This document shows positions 26,895 to 37,000 of a stretch of DNA of 64,000 nt, one piece after another. Both the position numbers and the translations under genes were made by a program. The first letter of the stretch is position 1; each line of letters begins with the position of its first letter. Source of the stretch: Microbacterium allomyrinae (lineage in GTDB: Bacteria; Actinomycetota; Actinomycetes; Actinomycetales; Microbacteriaceae); NCBI RefSeq assembly GCF_020682705.1, contig NZ_JAGTTN010000001.1:806001-870000 (forward strand). The letters run 5' to 3'. The notes under the pieces are model-generated. The model was not told the DNA's origin. It saw nothing but the letters and a program-made list of their open reading frames with translations, and did not search any database.

Positions 26895-26915
26895 GATAAT
26901 GCAAGCATAGATGTC

Positions 26916-27395
26916 ATGCACGCGCTCGACATCATCGGCGACCCGGTCCGCCGGCGCATCCTCGAACTCCTCGCCGACGGCGAGCGCAGCGCGGGCGAGA
27001 TCGGCGAGGTCGTGCAGCGCGAGTTCGGCATCTCGCAGCCCGCGGTATCGCAGCATCTGCGCGTGCTGCGTGAAGCCGGCTTCGCCTCGGCACGGGCCGA
27101 AGGCACGCGCCGGCTGTACGCGATCGACCCGGCGCCGCTCGAGGCCGCCGACGCATGGTTCGACCCGTTCCGCCGGTTCTGGCAGCCCAAGCTCGATGCC
27201 CTCGGCACCGAACTCGCGCGCGGGCGGCGGGCACGACGCCTGGCCGGCGACGGCGACCAGCGATCGGATGCCTCGGCCGCGGCATCCGACCAGCCCGGTG
27301 CCGGCCCCGCCCACACCACGGACCCCGCGGCCGCGCCTGCGATCGATGCCGGCGCGACCGAGACCCCTGCCCCCGGCGATGACAAGGAGAACTGA
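26916..27395 (+). CDS. ArsR-family regulator paired with an SRPBCC gene
   Basis: A 159-aa protein. The ArsR winged helix MHALDIIGDPVRRRILELLADGERSAGEIGEVVQREFGISQPAVSQHLRVLREAGFASARAEGTRRLYAID takes residues 1-75. It ends in an unusual 60-residue low-complexity Ala/Pro/Asp tail. The ATG at 26916 is chosen because the domain starts there and a palindrome/-10 lies immediately upstream. The next gene, 1 bp after the stop, is an SRPBCC (AHSA1) protein, a common regulator-effector pair. Confidence 0.85.
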   Translation: MHALDIIGDPVRRRILELLADGERSAGEIGEVVQREFGISQPAVSQHLRVLREAGFASARAEGTRRLYAIDPAPLEAADAWFDPFRRFWQPKLDALGTELARGRRARRLAGDGDQRSDASAAASDQPGAGPAHTTDPAAAPAIDAGATETPAPGDDKEN

Positions 27396-27396
27396 C

Positions 27397-28071
27397 ATGG
27401 TGGATGTGAACGCACAGATCGCGGCGGTGCAGCGCGCCGTACGCAGCGACGAACGCGACGGCGCGCAGACGCGCGTCCAGACGCTGACGCAGACCTATCC
27501 CTCGCCGATCGACGACGTCTGGGACGCGGTGACATCCGCCGAGCGCATTCCGCGGTGGTTCCTGCCCGTCTCCGGCGACCTCCGACTCGGCGGGCGCTAC
27601 CAGCTCGAGGGCAACGCCGGCGGCGAGGTGCTCGCGTGCGATCCGCCTTCCGGCGACGAGGCGCGCTACCGCGTGACATGGGAGTTCGGCGGCGGCATGT
27701 CGTGGCTCGAGGTCGCTCTTCGGAGCACCGGCGAAGAGTCGACGCGCGTCGAGCTGATCCACACCGCGCGCGTCGCGGACCTGCCCCCGGGGTTCTGGGA
27801 CATCTACGGCCCCGGCGCCACCGGTGTCGGCTGGGACGGCGGCCTGCTCGGCCTGGCGCTGCACCTCGCCGGCAGCACCGATCTGCCGCCCGAAGCCGCC
27901 GAGGCGTGGGCGTTCACCGACGAGGGCAGGGCCTTCTACCGCGCCTCCGCCGACGGGTGGGCCGCAGCGCAGATCGCCGACGGCGCGGAGCCCGCGGTGG
28001 CGCACGCGGCGGCCGACGCCACCTTCGGGTTCTACACGGGCGAGACGCCCGTCGAGATGCTGGAGCCCTGA
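27397..28071 (+). CDS. SRPBCC (AHSA1/START-like) domain protein
   Basis: A 224-aa protein with an AHSA1-type helix-grip fold: LTQTYPSPIDDVWDAVTSAERIPRWFLPVSGDLRLGGRYQLEG (about 31-74) and YRVTWEFGGGMSWLEVALR. Such domains bind hydrophobic ligands; many pair with ArsR regulators. ATG at 27397, with AAGGAGAAC upstream inside arsR. The ligand is unknown. Confidence 0.85.
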   Translation: MVDVNAQIAAVQRAVRSDERDGAQTRVQTLTQTYPSPIDDVWDAVTSAERIPRWFLPVSGDLRLGGRYQLEGNAGGEVLACDPPSGDEARYRVTWEFGGGMSWLEVALRSTGEESTRVELIHTARVADLPPGFWDIYGPGATGVGWDGGLLGLALHLAGSTDLPPEAAEAWAFTDEGRAFYRASADGWAAAQIADGAEPAVAHAAADATFGFYTGETPVEMLEP

Positions 28072-28199
28072 GCGCGGACTCGGTGCTGCGGATGCCGCGG
28101 CATCCGGATGCTGAAAGGCTGGGCACCCCTCCGGCGACCGGGTCTATCCTCGAAAGTGCGAGGGCGATGACGCCTCGCGACGACGTGGGAGGCACCGAT

Positions 28200-29312
28200 A
28201 TGACCCTCTTCGACGGCATCACCGCGCGGACCGTGGAGACGCCCCGCGTGAGCGTCAACGTGCTGGAACGCGAGGGAGACGACCAGACCGCCCCGCCGGA
28301 GCGGACGGTCGTCTTCATCCACGACAACCTCTCGTCCGCACTGTTCTGGCAGGAGACGATGCAGGACCTGCCCGAGGACCTGCGCGTGATCGCGATCGAC
28401 CTGCGCGGCTTCGGCGGCACCGAGCACCTCCCCGTCGACGCGACGCGCGGCGTGCGCGACTTCAGCGACGACGTGCACGCGACGCTCGACGCACTCGGCA
28501 TCCCGACGGCGCACCTGGTGGGCTGGTCGATGGGCGGCGGAGTCGTCCTTCAGTACGCGCTCGACCACCCCGCACTCAGCCTCACCCTGCAGGCGCCGGT
28601 GTCGCCCTACGGGTTCGGAGGAACGCGGCGCGACGGATCGCGCCTCACCGACGACGACGCCGGCTGCGGCGGGGGCGGGGCCAACCCCGACTTCGTCCAG
28701 CGGCTGACCGACCGCGATACGTCAGCCGATGCCCCCACGTCTCCCCGCAGCGTCCTGCGCTCGAGCTACGTCGCAGACGGCTACGAGAGCGAGCACGAGG
28801 ACGTCTGGGTCGAGTCGATGCTCACCACCTCGACCGCGTCCGGAAATTACCCCGGCGATGCCGTCCCGAGCGAGAACTGGCCCGGATTCGGCGCCGGCGG
28901 GATCGGCGTCCTCAATGCCCTGGCCCCGGGCCACTTCGACGTGTCGGGCATCGTCGATCTCGCCGAGAAGCCCCGGATCCTGTGGATCCACGGCAGCCTG
29001 GATCCGATCGTGTCGGACGCGTCGTTCTCCGACGTCAACAACCTCGGCAGGCTGGGGATCGTCCCGGGCTGGCCCGGCGGTGACATCGCCCCCGCGCAGG
29101 AGATGGTGTCGCAGACCCGGGACGTGCTCGGCCGCTACGCCGGCGCGGGCGGCGATGTCACCGAGATCACTCTCGAGGGCGCCGGTCACTCACCGCACCT
29201 GGAGCGCCCGATCGAGTTCCGCCAGGCGCTCCTCTCGGTCATCGGATACGTGGCCGCCCCGACGACGCTGTCGCCATCGACCGAGGCGATCATCCTGCGC
29301 GCGTCGGACTGA
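28200..29312 (+). CDS. Alpha/beta hydrolase
   Basis: A 370-aa hydrolase. FIHDNLSSALFWQ is the oxyanion region, VIAIDLRGFGGTEHL the strand-loop that follows, and the nucleophile elbow is GWSMGGG (Ser near residue 104). The catalytic His is in EGAGHSPHLERP near residue 332, with Asp in HGSLDPIVSD. A Gly-rich insertion (CGGGGANPDF) is unusual. A ribosome site GGGAGG lies 8 nt before the ATG at 28200. Substrate unknown; a soluble esterase or lactonase is likely. Confidence 0.82.
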   Translation: MTLFDGITARTVETPRVSVNVLEREGDDQTAPPERTVVFIHDNLSSALFWQETMQDLPEDLRVIAIDLRGFGGTEHLPVDATRGVRDFSDDVHATLDALGIPTAHLVGWSMGGGVVLQYALDHPALSLTLQAPVSPYGFGGTRRDGSRLTDDDAGCGGGGANPDFVQRLTDRDTSADAPTSPRSVLRSSYVADGYESEHEDVWVESMLTTSTASGNYPGDAVPSENWPGFGAGGIGVLNALAPGHFDVSGIVDLAEKPRILWIHGSLDPIVSDASFSDVNNLGRLGIVPGWPGGDIAPAQEMVSQTRDVLGRYAGAGGDVTEITLEGAGHSPHLERPIEFRQALLSVIGYVAAPTTLSPSTEAIILRASD

Positions 29313-29378
29313 CGCGCGACTTCCTCTGTCTCGCCGCACGTGCTCAACGGGCGTCCGCGGCATCCGTAGACTCGACCC

Positions 29379-30344
29379 ATGAGTGCTTCCGGCGGCAACA
29401 GGGCGATCATCGCGGCGTTCCTCGCGAACATGGGAATCGCGCTCGCGAAGTTCGTCGCGTGGTTCATCTCCGGCTCGGCCTCGATGCTCGCCGAGGCGAT
29501 CCACTCGGTCGCCGACTCCGGCAACCAGCTGCTCCTGCTGCTCGGCGGACGCCGTGCCAAGCGCGCCGCCGACAGCGAGCATCCCTTCGGCTACGGCCGC
29601 GAACGCTACGTCTACGCGTTCGTCGTCTCGATCATCCTGTTCTCGGTCGGCGGTCTCTTCTCGATCTACGAGGGCGTCGACAAGCTGACGCACCCCCACG
29701 AGCTGACCAACTTCTGGATCCCGATCATCGTGCTCGTGATCGCCATCGGGCTCGAGTCGTTCTCGCTGCGCACCGCGGTGAAAGAGAGCAACCACGTCCG
29801 CACGCCCGGCCAGTCGTGGGTGTCGTTCGTCCGCCACGCGAAGGCTCCCGAGCTTCCGGTCGTGCTGCTGGAAGACATCGCCGCCCTCACCGGTCTCGTC
29901 TTCGCCCTGTTCGGCGTCGGCATGACGGCGATCACCGGCAACCCGATCTTCGACGCGATCGGCACGCTCTTGATCGGCACCCTGCTGATCCTCGTCGCGA
30001 TCACCCTCGGCATCGAGACGAAGAGCCTGTTGGTGGGCGAAGGGGCGACGGATGCCGATCACGCGCGCATCGTGGATGCCATCGTCCGCGGGCCCGAGGT
30101 GCGAAAGCTCATCCACATCAAGACGCTCTATCTGGGTCCCGATGAGCTGCTCGTCGCCGCCAAGCTCGGTTTCGCCGCGGATGCGCCGCTCGCGCACATC
30201 GCCAGCGACATCGACCGGATCGAGGCGCGCGTGCGCGAGGCCGTGCCCGCCGCCCGCGTCATCTACTTCGAACCCGACATCTACCGCCCGGGCGATGACC
30301 CCGCTCCCCCGACCGAGGAGTTCTTCATCAAGTCGGCGGACTGA
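29379..30344 (+). CDS. Cation diffusion facilitator (CDF) transporter
   Basis: A 321-aa CDF metal exporter with about five to six helices. SMLAEAIHSVADSGNQLLLLLGGRRAKR (about 36-63) carries the HSxxD metal-site motif, and ELPVVLLEDIAALTGLVFALFGV (about 159-181) is the second site. The C-terminal domain (about 210-321) is the regulatory ferredoxin-like fold. It probably moves Zn2+, Co2+ or Mn2+ out of the cell; the exact ion cannot be read from sequence. Confidence 0.88.
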   Translation: MSASGGNRAIIAAFLANMGIALAKFVAWFISGSASMLAEAIHSVADSGNQLLLLLGGRRAKRAADSEHPFGYGRERYVYAFVVSIILFSVGGLFSIYEGVDKLTHPHELTNFWIPIIVLVIAIGLESFSLRTAVKESNHVRTPGQSWVSFVRHAKAPELPVVLLEDIAALTGLVFALFGVGMTAITGNPIFDAIGTLLIGTLLILVAITLGIETKSLLVGEGATDADHARIVDAIVRGPEVRKLIHIKTLYLGPDELLVAAKLGFAADAPLAHIASDIDRIEARVREAVPAARVIYFEPDIYRPGDDPAPPTEEFFIKSAD

Positions 30345-30356
30345 CGGGGGCTCGCT

Positions 30357-31283
30357 GTGGAGTACTGCGTCTTCACCGAGCCCCACCTCGGGGCGACCTA
30401 CGCCGACCAGCTCGCCTTCGCGCAGGTCGCGGAACGCCTGGGGTTCAGCGGGTACTTCCGCTCCGACCACATCCTCAGCGGTATGGGCGACGGGCTCCCA
30501 GGCCCCACCGACGCGTGGACGACGCTCGCCGGTCTCGCTCGCGAGACCTCGCGCATCCGGCTCGGCACACTCGTCTCGCCGGTGACTTTCCGTCACCCGG
30601 GCATGCTCGCGATCCAGGTCGCGCAGGTCGATCAGATGTCGGGAGGGCGTGTCGAGCTCGGCCTCGGTGCCGGCTGGTTCGAGGGCGAGCACCGCGCCTA
30701 CGGCATCCCGTTTCCGCCGAAGCGGTTCGACCTGCTCGAGGAGCAGCTCGAGATCGTCACCGGGCTCTGGTCGACTCCGATCGGAGAGACCTATTCGTTC
30801 GCGGGCGACAACTACACCCTGATCGACTCGCCCGCGCTCCCGAAGCCCACCCAGACGCCTCCGCCCATCATCGTCGGCGGCGGCGGCCCGCGGCGCACGC
30901 CCGACCTGGTCGCGCGCTTCGCGAGCGAGTACAACGTCGGCTTTCCCGAGGATCACCAGATCCAGGAGCGGATCGACAACCTCCATGCGGCATGCGAGCG
31001 CATCGGCCGCGATCCGGGCACGGTTCGCCTGTCGCTGGCGATGTCGACGTTCGCGGGTCCGGACGATGACGCGGTGCAGCGCCGGGCGGCCCGCATCGGC
31101 AAGACGCTCGCCGAGGTCCGCGACGGCACCAACATCGTGGGCGGGGCGGACGAGATCGCCGAACGCGTCGCGCACTACCGCTCGTTCGGAATCGAGCGCG
31201 TCTACTTCCAGCTCCTGGACCTGCAGGACGTGGAGCATGTCGAGTTCCTCGGATCCGAGGTGCTCCCGCACCTCCCTCGCTGA
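30357..31283 (+). CDS. LLM-class F420-dependent oxidoreductase (TIGR03560-like)
   Basis: A 308-aa luciferase-like barrel enzyme: FRSDHILSGMGDGLPG, IRLGTLVSPVTFRHPGMLAIQVAQVDQMSGGRVELGLGAGWFEGEHRAYGIPFP and PPIIVGGGGPRRTPDLVARFASEYNV. The layout fits the TIGR03560 F420-type subgroup; whether it really uses F420 is unproven. GTG start, 12 nt after the CDF stop, so probably co-transcribed. Substrate unknown. Confidence 0.82.
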   Translation: MEYCVFTEPHLGATYADQLAFAQVAERLGFSGYFRSDHILSGMGDGLPGPTDAWTTLAGLARETSRIRLGTLVSPVTFRHPGMLAIQVAQVDQMSGGRVELGLGAGWFEGEHRAYGIPFPPKRFDLLEEQLEIVTGLWSTPIGETYSFAGDNYTLIDSPALPKPTQTPPPIIVGGGGPRRTPDLVARFASEYNVGFPEDHQIQERIDNLHAACERIGRDPGTVRLSLAMSTFAGPDDDAVQRRAARIGKTLAEVRDGTNIVGGADEIAERVAHYRSFGIERVYFQLLDLQDVEHVEFLGSEVLPHLPR

Positions 31284-31298
31284 GCACGCCCTTCCGCT

Positions 31299-32051
31299 TC
31301 AGACCGAGGCGGCGCCTCGGACCGGGAGACGATACGACGGCAGACCGCGGCGGCGGACGAGCCACTCGGCGAACACGAGGTTGGGCAGCCAGCAGAGGAA
31401 GGGCACCGCGGCGTACGCGTTCGCGAAAGCCGGCTCGAACTCCCACGGCTGGCCGAGAAGAAGCGGCGCGAGCAGGAGCAGGGGCAGCCACACCCTCAGC
31501 ATCACGCCGGAGTAGGTGAGTGCGTAGTTGCGGATCATCCACGCCTGGTGGCTCGGCACATCCCGGCGGCGGATCGCTCGGTACGCACGCCACCCCGTGA
31601 TGAGCCAGAGGACGGCGAGGGTGCCGAACCCGAAGAATCCGACGTAGCCGGCAGGGCTCGACGGCGCGATCACGAGCCCTCCCGCCGCGCCGATCGCGAC
31701 GCCGATCAGGTAGGTGCGGCCGATCCAGCGGTGCACGCGCGGTGCGCGGGTGCGCAGGCCGCGCCAGAACTGCAGGGGACCGAGTACGAGCGCGAGCGCG
31801 CCGCCGACGATGTGCACGTAGAGCGCGCCCTGAACGAACGGGTGGGCCTGGGCGTACGTGGGCGCGAGGCCCACCTCGTCTCCCGCCAGCTCGCGCAGCG
31901 ACGCGGTGAAGTAGGGCGCCGCGGAGTACGCGACGATGGCGACGGCGGTGAGGAGCACGAAGGTCCAGCCGATACGCGAGCGGATGCCGCCCGGTCGCGC
32001 GGCGGCGGGAGCGGTGCGGACGGGTTCGATGAGGCGGGTCACGCCTGTCAC
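31299..32051 (-). CDS. DUF2306-type membrane protein
   Basis: A 250-aa membrane protein with about seven helices. VHIVGGALALVLGPLQFWRGLRTRAPRVHRWIGRTYLIGV (about 83-122) is the DUF2306 core with conserved His residues that suggest haem or metal binding, and HQAWMIRNYALTYSGVMLRVWLPLLL follows. Function unknown. The GTG at 32049-32051 is a choice; GTG at 32042 is also possible. The longer reading upstream runs through a hairpin. Confidence 0.75.
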   Translation of the reverse strand: MTGVTRLIEPVRTAPAAARPGGIRSRIGWTFVLLTAVAIVAYSAAPYFTASLRELAGDEVGLAPTYAQAHPFVQGALYVHIVGGALALVLGPLQFWRGLRTRAPRVHRWIGRTYLIGVAIGAAGGLVIAPSSPAGYVGFFGFGTLAVLWLITGWRAYRAIRRRDVPSHQAWMIRNYALTYSGVMLRVWLPLLLLAPLLLGQPWEFEPAFANAYAAVPFLCWLPNLVFAEWLVRRRGLPSYRLPVRGAASV

Positions 32052-32111
32052 GGTAGGGCCGGCCGCAACGGACCCGGCAGGGTGCAGACCCCCCGATGAC
32101 CCGCGCGTGAA

Positions 32112-32129
32112 CCCCCGCATGCGCGGGGG
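32112..32129 (-). terminator. Terminator hairpin after tadA
   Basis: CCCCCGC / ATGC / GCGGGGG: perfect 7-bp stem and 4-nt loop just downstream of the tadA stop (32136, minus strand). Confidence 0.65.
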
Positions 32130-32135
32130 CGGGTG

Positions 32136-32597
32136 TCAGCGCCGAGCGTCGAAGAACGCACGCAGCAGAGCGGATGCCTCGTCCTCGCGGACTCCTCCGA
32201 TCACCTCGGCACGGTACGGCAGGCGCCGGTCGCGCAGAACGTCGTACATCGATCCCGCGGCGCCGGCCTTGTCGTCCCAGGCCCCGAACACCACGCGCGA
32301 GATCCGCGATTGCAGCACTGCGCCCGCGCACATCACGCACGGCTCGAGGGTGACCACGAGCGAGCAGCCTTCGAGGTTCCACGAGCCGACGGCCTGTGCG
32401 GCATCGCGCAGCGCGACGACTTCGGCGTGCGCGGTGGGATCGTGCGTGACCTCGCGGAGATTGCGCCCCTCTCCGATGACTTCGCCGGCGGCATCCGTCA
32501 CCACCGCTCCGACGGGTACGTCGCCGGCCTCGCCTGCCGCCGCGGCCAGCGCGAGGGCGCGCTGCATCGCGGCAAGGTCCCCCGGATCGACGGTCAC
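32136..32597 (-). CDS. tadA: tRNA-specific adenosine deaminase
   Basis: A 153-aa zinc deaminase that converts the wobble A34 of tRNA-Arg(ACG) to inosine. The zinc/catalytic motif is TAHAEVVAL (HAE) and EPCVMCAGAVLQSRISRVVFGAWDDKAGAAGS. The length is typical. The GTG at 32595-32597 gives the expected N-terminus. It is divergent from upp. Confidence 0.93.
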   Translation of the reverse strand: MTVDPGDLAAMQRALALAAAAGEAGDVPVGAVVTDAAGEVIGEGRNLREVTHDPTAHAEVVALRDAAQAVGSWNLEGCSLVVTLEPCVMCAGAVLQSRISRVVFGAWDDKAGAAGSMYDVLRDRRLPYRAEVIGGVREDEASALLRAFFDARR

Positions 32598-32697
32598 AGC
32601 ACGAGCGTAGACGCCCGTCGATCTCTCATCGCTCGTTGCGTGATGCGCGATCGATGACGCCCCCGGAGAACGGCCTCGCACGCACTACCCTGGGCGT

Positions 32698-33330
32698 ATG
32701 CGCCTGCACGTCGCCGACCACCCTCTCGTCACCCACAAGCTCACGGTGCTGCGCGATGAGCGCACGCCCTCGCCGGTGTTCCGGCAGCTCACCGAAGAGC
32801 TCGTCACGCTGCTCGCGTACGAGGCGACGCGCAACGTCCGCGTCTCGCCCATCGAGATCCAGACCCCCGTCACGACGACGACCGGCGTGAAGATCAGCGA
32901 GCCGCGCCCCCTCGTCGTGCCGATCCTGCGCGCAGGACTCGGCATGCTCGAGGGGATGGTCAAGCTCCTTCCCACGGCCGAGGTCGGCTTCCTCGGGATG
33001 GCGCGCAACGAGGAGACCCTCGAGCCGACCACGTACGCCGAACGGCTGCCCGAAGATCTGAGCGATCGTCAGTGCTTCGTGCTCGACCCCATGCTGGCCA
33101 CGGGCGGGTCGCTGGGTGCGGCCATCGAGTTCCTCTTCCAGCGCGGCGCGCAGGACGTCACCGCGATCTGCATCCTGGGCGCGCCGGAAGGCGTCGCCGC
33201 GATCGAGAAGCAGGTCGCCGGGCGCGACGTGACCCTCGTGCTCGGCGCGGTCGACGAGAGGCTCAACGAGAAGGGGTACATCGTGCCCGGTCTCGGTGAC
33301 GCGGGCGACCGCCTCTACGGCACCGTCTGA
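32698..33330 (+). CDS. upp: Uracil phosphoribosyltransferase
   Basis: A 210-aa enzyme that makes UMP from uracil and PRPP (pyrimidine salvage). [16 protein letters not shown] (about 72-87), the PRPP loop [21 protein letters not shown] (about 127-147) and the C-terminal uracil site [17 protein letters not shown] are all present. ATG at 32698. Its stop codon lies in the first copy of an 18-bp tandem repeat. Confidence 0.95.
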   Translation: MRLHVADHPLVTHKLTVLRDERTPSPVFRQLTEELVTLLAYEATRNVRVSPIEIQTPVTTTTGVKISEPRPLVVPILRAGLGMLEGMVKLLPTAEVGFLGMARNEETLEPTTYAERLPEDLSDRQCFVLDPMLATGGSLGAAIEFLFQRGAQDVTAICILGAPEGVAAIEKQVAGRDVTLVLGAVDERLNEKGYIVPGLGDAGDRLYGTV

Positions 33331-33382
33331 CCCTTCGGCGCGATCAGACCCTTCGGCGCGATCAGACCCTTCGGCGCGATCG
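33329..33382. repeat. Three tandem copies of an 18-bp unit beginning on the upp stop codon
   Basis: GACCCTTCGGCGCGATCA is repeated three times head to tail (33329-33346, 33347-33364, 33365-33382); the last copy differs at its final base. The first G and A belong to the upp TGA stop. Nothing else recognisable fills the 317-bp gap to the next gene at 33648. Confidence 0.9.
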
Positions 33383-33647
33383 CGCCCCGCTTCGCCGATT
33401 CGCGGCGACGGTGCGCTCCGGGGCCGGCCCGCTCCGTCCCCCGACGGGGGACGGCGACACCGGGTGATACGCGGACTGCTGCGGCGCGGCACCCGCCCCT
33501 CGCCGAACGAGCACCGCGCCCGCGTCCGTGGACGCTCTGTCAGGCTACGCGGGGGGCATGGCGCATCCAACAGGGTTGACACTGTGCGAGCGGACGTCTA
33601 TCGAGGTCGCGTCCGACCGCCGCGTCCGTGCGCCACCGTCCGAGGCC

Positions 33648-33968
33648 TCAGTCGGCGATCGGGGGTTCCTGCGGAGCGCGGCGTCCGGTCTCCTGCTCCC
33701 AGAACTCGAGCTGCTGCGTGAGCGCCTTCGCGAGCTCGAACACCTGCTCGGGAGGAATCCTGATCCGGCTCACCACCCGTGCGGGAACCACGGTCTGGCG
33801 CTGACCGGTCTCGGCGTCCACCTGCTCGCGCGGTGGCTGTGCAAGGGTCAGGAAATCCATCACGAAGACCGTCGGCGTGTGCCACACGTTCGCGAAGTCG
33901 GCGTATGCACCGCCGATGAGTTCGGGCGGCAGGTCGATCTCGAACTGACGCGGTGCCTCGTCGGCCAT
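33648..33968 (-). CDS. DUF3467-domain protein
   Basis: A 106-aa protein. PRQFEIDLPPELIGGAYADFANVWHTPTVFVMDFLTLAQ (about 6-44) and VVSRIRIPPEQVFELAKALTQQLEFWEQETG match DUF3467, a small domain of unknown function common in bacteria. ATG with GGAGGCAGC immediately upstream. It is followed by the repeat-bearing gap. Confidence 0.8.
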   Translation of the reverse strand: MADEAPRQFEIDLPPELIGGAYADFANVWHTPTVFVMDFLTLAQPPREQVDAETGQRQTVVPARVVSRIRIPPEQVFELAKALTQQLEFWEQETGRRAPQEPPIAD

Positions 33969-34014
33969 GCTGCCTCCTGTCGGTGCGGTCGAGCGCGAGT
34001 CTACGCGGGGGTCC

Positions 34015-37000
34015 TCATCGGGTCGTCGTGGATCCGCCATGCCCGACGAGCCGCGCGAAGCCGCTCAGGCGCGCGACGCCCTCCGGCGTGTACGGCAGAT
34101 CGTCGAGGAGCCCGGGCGAGTAGACGAGGTAGGCGGTGTGCATCGCCCGCGAGATCGCGACGTTGAGCCTGTTGCGCAGCAGCAGGAACTCCAGCCCGCG
34201 CGGCGCCTCGCGCCCCGAGGACGCCGCGAGCGAGACGATCGCGACCGCGGCCTCTTTGCCCTGGAACTTGTCGACGGTCCCCACCGGAACATCGGGGAAC
34301 CCCGCCGAGGCGAGCGCCTCCTCGACCGCGACCTGCTGGGCGTTGTACGGCGTCACCACGATGAGATCGGCCTGGCCGAGCGGGCGTGGCGGGATGGTGG
34401 TCGCCGCCCCCTCGGCATCGATGGCGATACCCGCCCATGCGCGGCCGACGAGATCCCCGACGATCCGCGCCACCTCGGCCGCCTCTTCGAGGGACTGCGT
34501 GGCGTTGCCGTGGTGGCGGAGCGCGATCGGCACGAGTCCGGGCTCGATGCCCTCCAGCCTGCGCAACGCGGTCGACGGGTGGGCGGCGAGTTCGCCGCGG
34601 TACGACAGCGTCGAGACGGGCGCGGCGACCTCGGGACGCATACGGCGGGTCTGGGCGAGGAAGTAGCCGTATTCGTGCGGGATGACATCGGCGCCGTCCA
34701 TGACCCAGCCGAGCGCCGAGGTGTCGACCGGCGCCGGGTGCGTGCCCTGGCTCACCTGCGGCAACTGCTGCGGGTCGCCCAGCAGCAACAGGCGGGGCGC
34801 CACCAGGGAGACCGCGATGGTCGAGGCCAGCGAGAACTGGCCCGCCTCGTCGACGACGAGCAGGTCGAGACTGCCCCGGGGAATGCGGCCCTCATGGCTG
34901 AAGTCCCACGCGGTGCCGCCGACGACGAAGCCGGACGCCTCGTGCTCGGCGGCGAATGCGGCGACGCCGTTCTTCGGCAGAACCGTGAACGCGTGCTCCG
35001 CCGTGGGATCCTTGGGCGCCTTGCCGACCTGCACCGGCGGAACGCCGGCCTCGATGACGCGATCCAGAAGCTGCTCGACGGTCGCGTGGCCCTGCGCGAC
35101 GACGCCGACCCTGTAGCCCTGCTCACGCACGAGTCGGGCGATCACGTGCGACCCGACGTAGGTCTTGCCTGTTCCGGGCGGCCCCTGCACGGCGAGGTAG
35201 CTGCGGTCGAGGTTCGACACGGCGCGGGTGATCGCATCGACGATGTCGCCGGTTACCTCGGGCAGCGCGCCGGAGAGCGTGCGGGGGGCACGACGGCCGA
35301 GGATGTCGGTGGCGGGATCTGCGGGCAGCTCCGGCGATGCGGCGATGACGGCATCTGCCCACGCATCGATCGCGGACTGCTGGTTGCCGGCGCCCGGGGG
35401 CGCGGCGGGGGTGAGCGCCACGGGCAGCTCGGCCCACGTGTGGCCGTCCACCGCGGTCTCTTCCACGACGGCGCCGTCATCGAGCACCTCGACGACCTTG
35501 ACGCCGCGATACGAGTGGATCCAGCGCGGCGACGCGTCGAACGGATACGGCGCGGGCAGCTCGTACAGGGCGAACGGGTTCGCGCCCTCGCTGACCCGTG
35601 TGCCGGGTGCGAGTTCGCCGCGCAGCTCGACGATGCGGCGCTCGCCGCCGCGCCCGCTCTCGGCGTAGTGCCAGTCCTCCCTGACGCGGCTGCGCACGGG
35701 ATCGATCGCGACGACGTCGCGCGTCTGCTCCCACAGCGACACGGGCTCGCGCAGGCGCAGGAAGTGCGTCGCCCAGAAGGACTTCGCCTCGCGCGGGTAG
35801 TAGTCGATCGCGGCGGCACCCAGGTGCAGCGATCGTGCGACAGGCGAATCGACCGGATGCTGCAGCGCGAGCGCATCGAGGACGGTGGCGCGAGCGGAGG
35901 GCTCGTAGGCCTTCTCGTCGGGCTCGGGGTTCGGCGACGGTCGCAGCCCCGCCTCGCGCGCCCGATCGACCAGCCAATCGCGCAGCCGCCGCGTCGAGAC
36001 GCAGTCGTAGCGGTTGTAGTCGGCGAGGTCGTCGAGGATCTCCCGCCCGCCGGACTCGTCGCCGTCGGCCAGCAGCGCTCGGGCCTCGACGTAGCGGACG
36101 ATGGAGTCGTCGCCCTTCTGCACATCGCTCGTGCGCACCTCGGCGCCCATGTAGAGCGGTTCGAGCTTCTTGATCGAGTACGACCGCGATCCCACTCGCA
36201 GCGCGCGGCGCACGACCGGATACAGGTCGACGAAGACCCCGTCGCGCAGCAGGCGATCGACGTCGGCCTCGCGCACGCCGTGGCGCGCCGCCATCGCCAG
36301 CAGGTGCGTCGGCTCATACGGCGCGTAATGGTAGATGTGCATGTCGGGGTGCTGCTGTCGTCGCAGGTGGACGATGTCGAGGAACGTCTCGAGCGCGCGC
36401 TTCTCGTCGGCGAACGAGTGGGCCCACAGCGCCGTGTACTGCTCGCGGACGTCGACCCAGCCGAACAGGTAGTCGATGCCCCATTGCGCGGGCTCGGCCT
36501 CGCGCCCCGCCGACAACGGCTCGGTGTGCAGCGGATCGCCCTCGAAGTCGAAGAAGAGATCGCCGTGGTCCGGCCGGGGCAGGGCGCCGAGCGCCTGGGG
36601 CGCCACGACCTCGTAGACGGGGACCGGCGGGAGCGCGGGTGATAGCCGGTCGTCGCGCTCCGCCGCTTCGACCGACGGCGACGATGCCCCGGACGGAGGC
36701 GAGGCGACGGCCGACGGATACAGCGGTGGCGTGCCGGCGGGGCTCTCGAGCTGCAGGCGCGCCTGCGTCCGCAGCGAGGCGAACACCTCGGGGTTCATGC
36801 CCACCGGCGCTGTCAGCGTCACCGCGAGAGCGTCGATCGTGTCGACCTCCGCCGCGCGCAGCCGCTCCCGCTGCACGGGTCGCATGCCTGCGACCAGAAG
36901 CAGATCGCGGGACGCCACGACCTCGGCATCGCACGTCGCGCATCGCCCACACGCCACGACGCCCAGTTCGCCCCGGGGGTCGCCCCACGCGATCGGCTCG

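Noticed and set aside
33383..33647. Possible small genes in the gap after upp
   Set aside because: Only Arg/Ser/Pro-rich short frames without ribosome sites; nothing supported.
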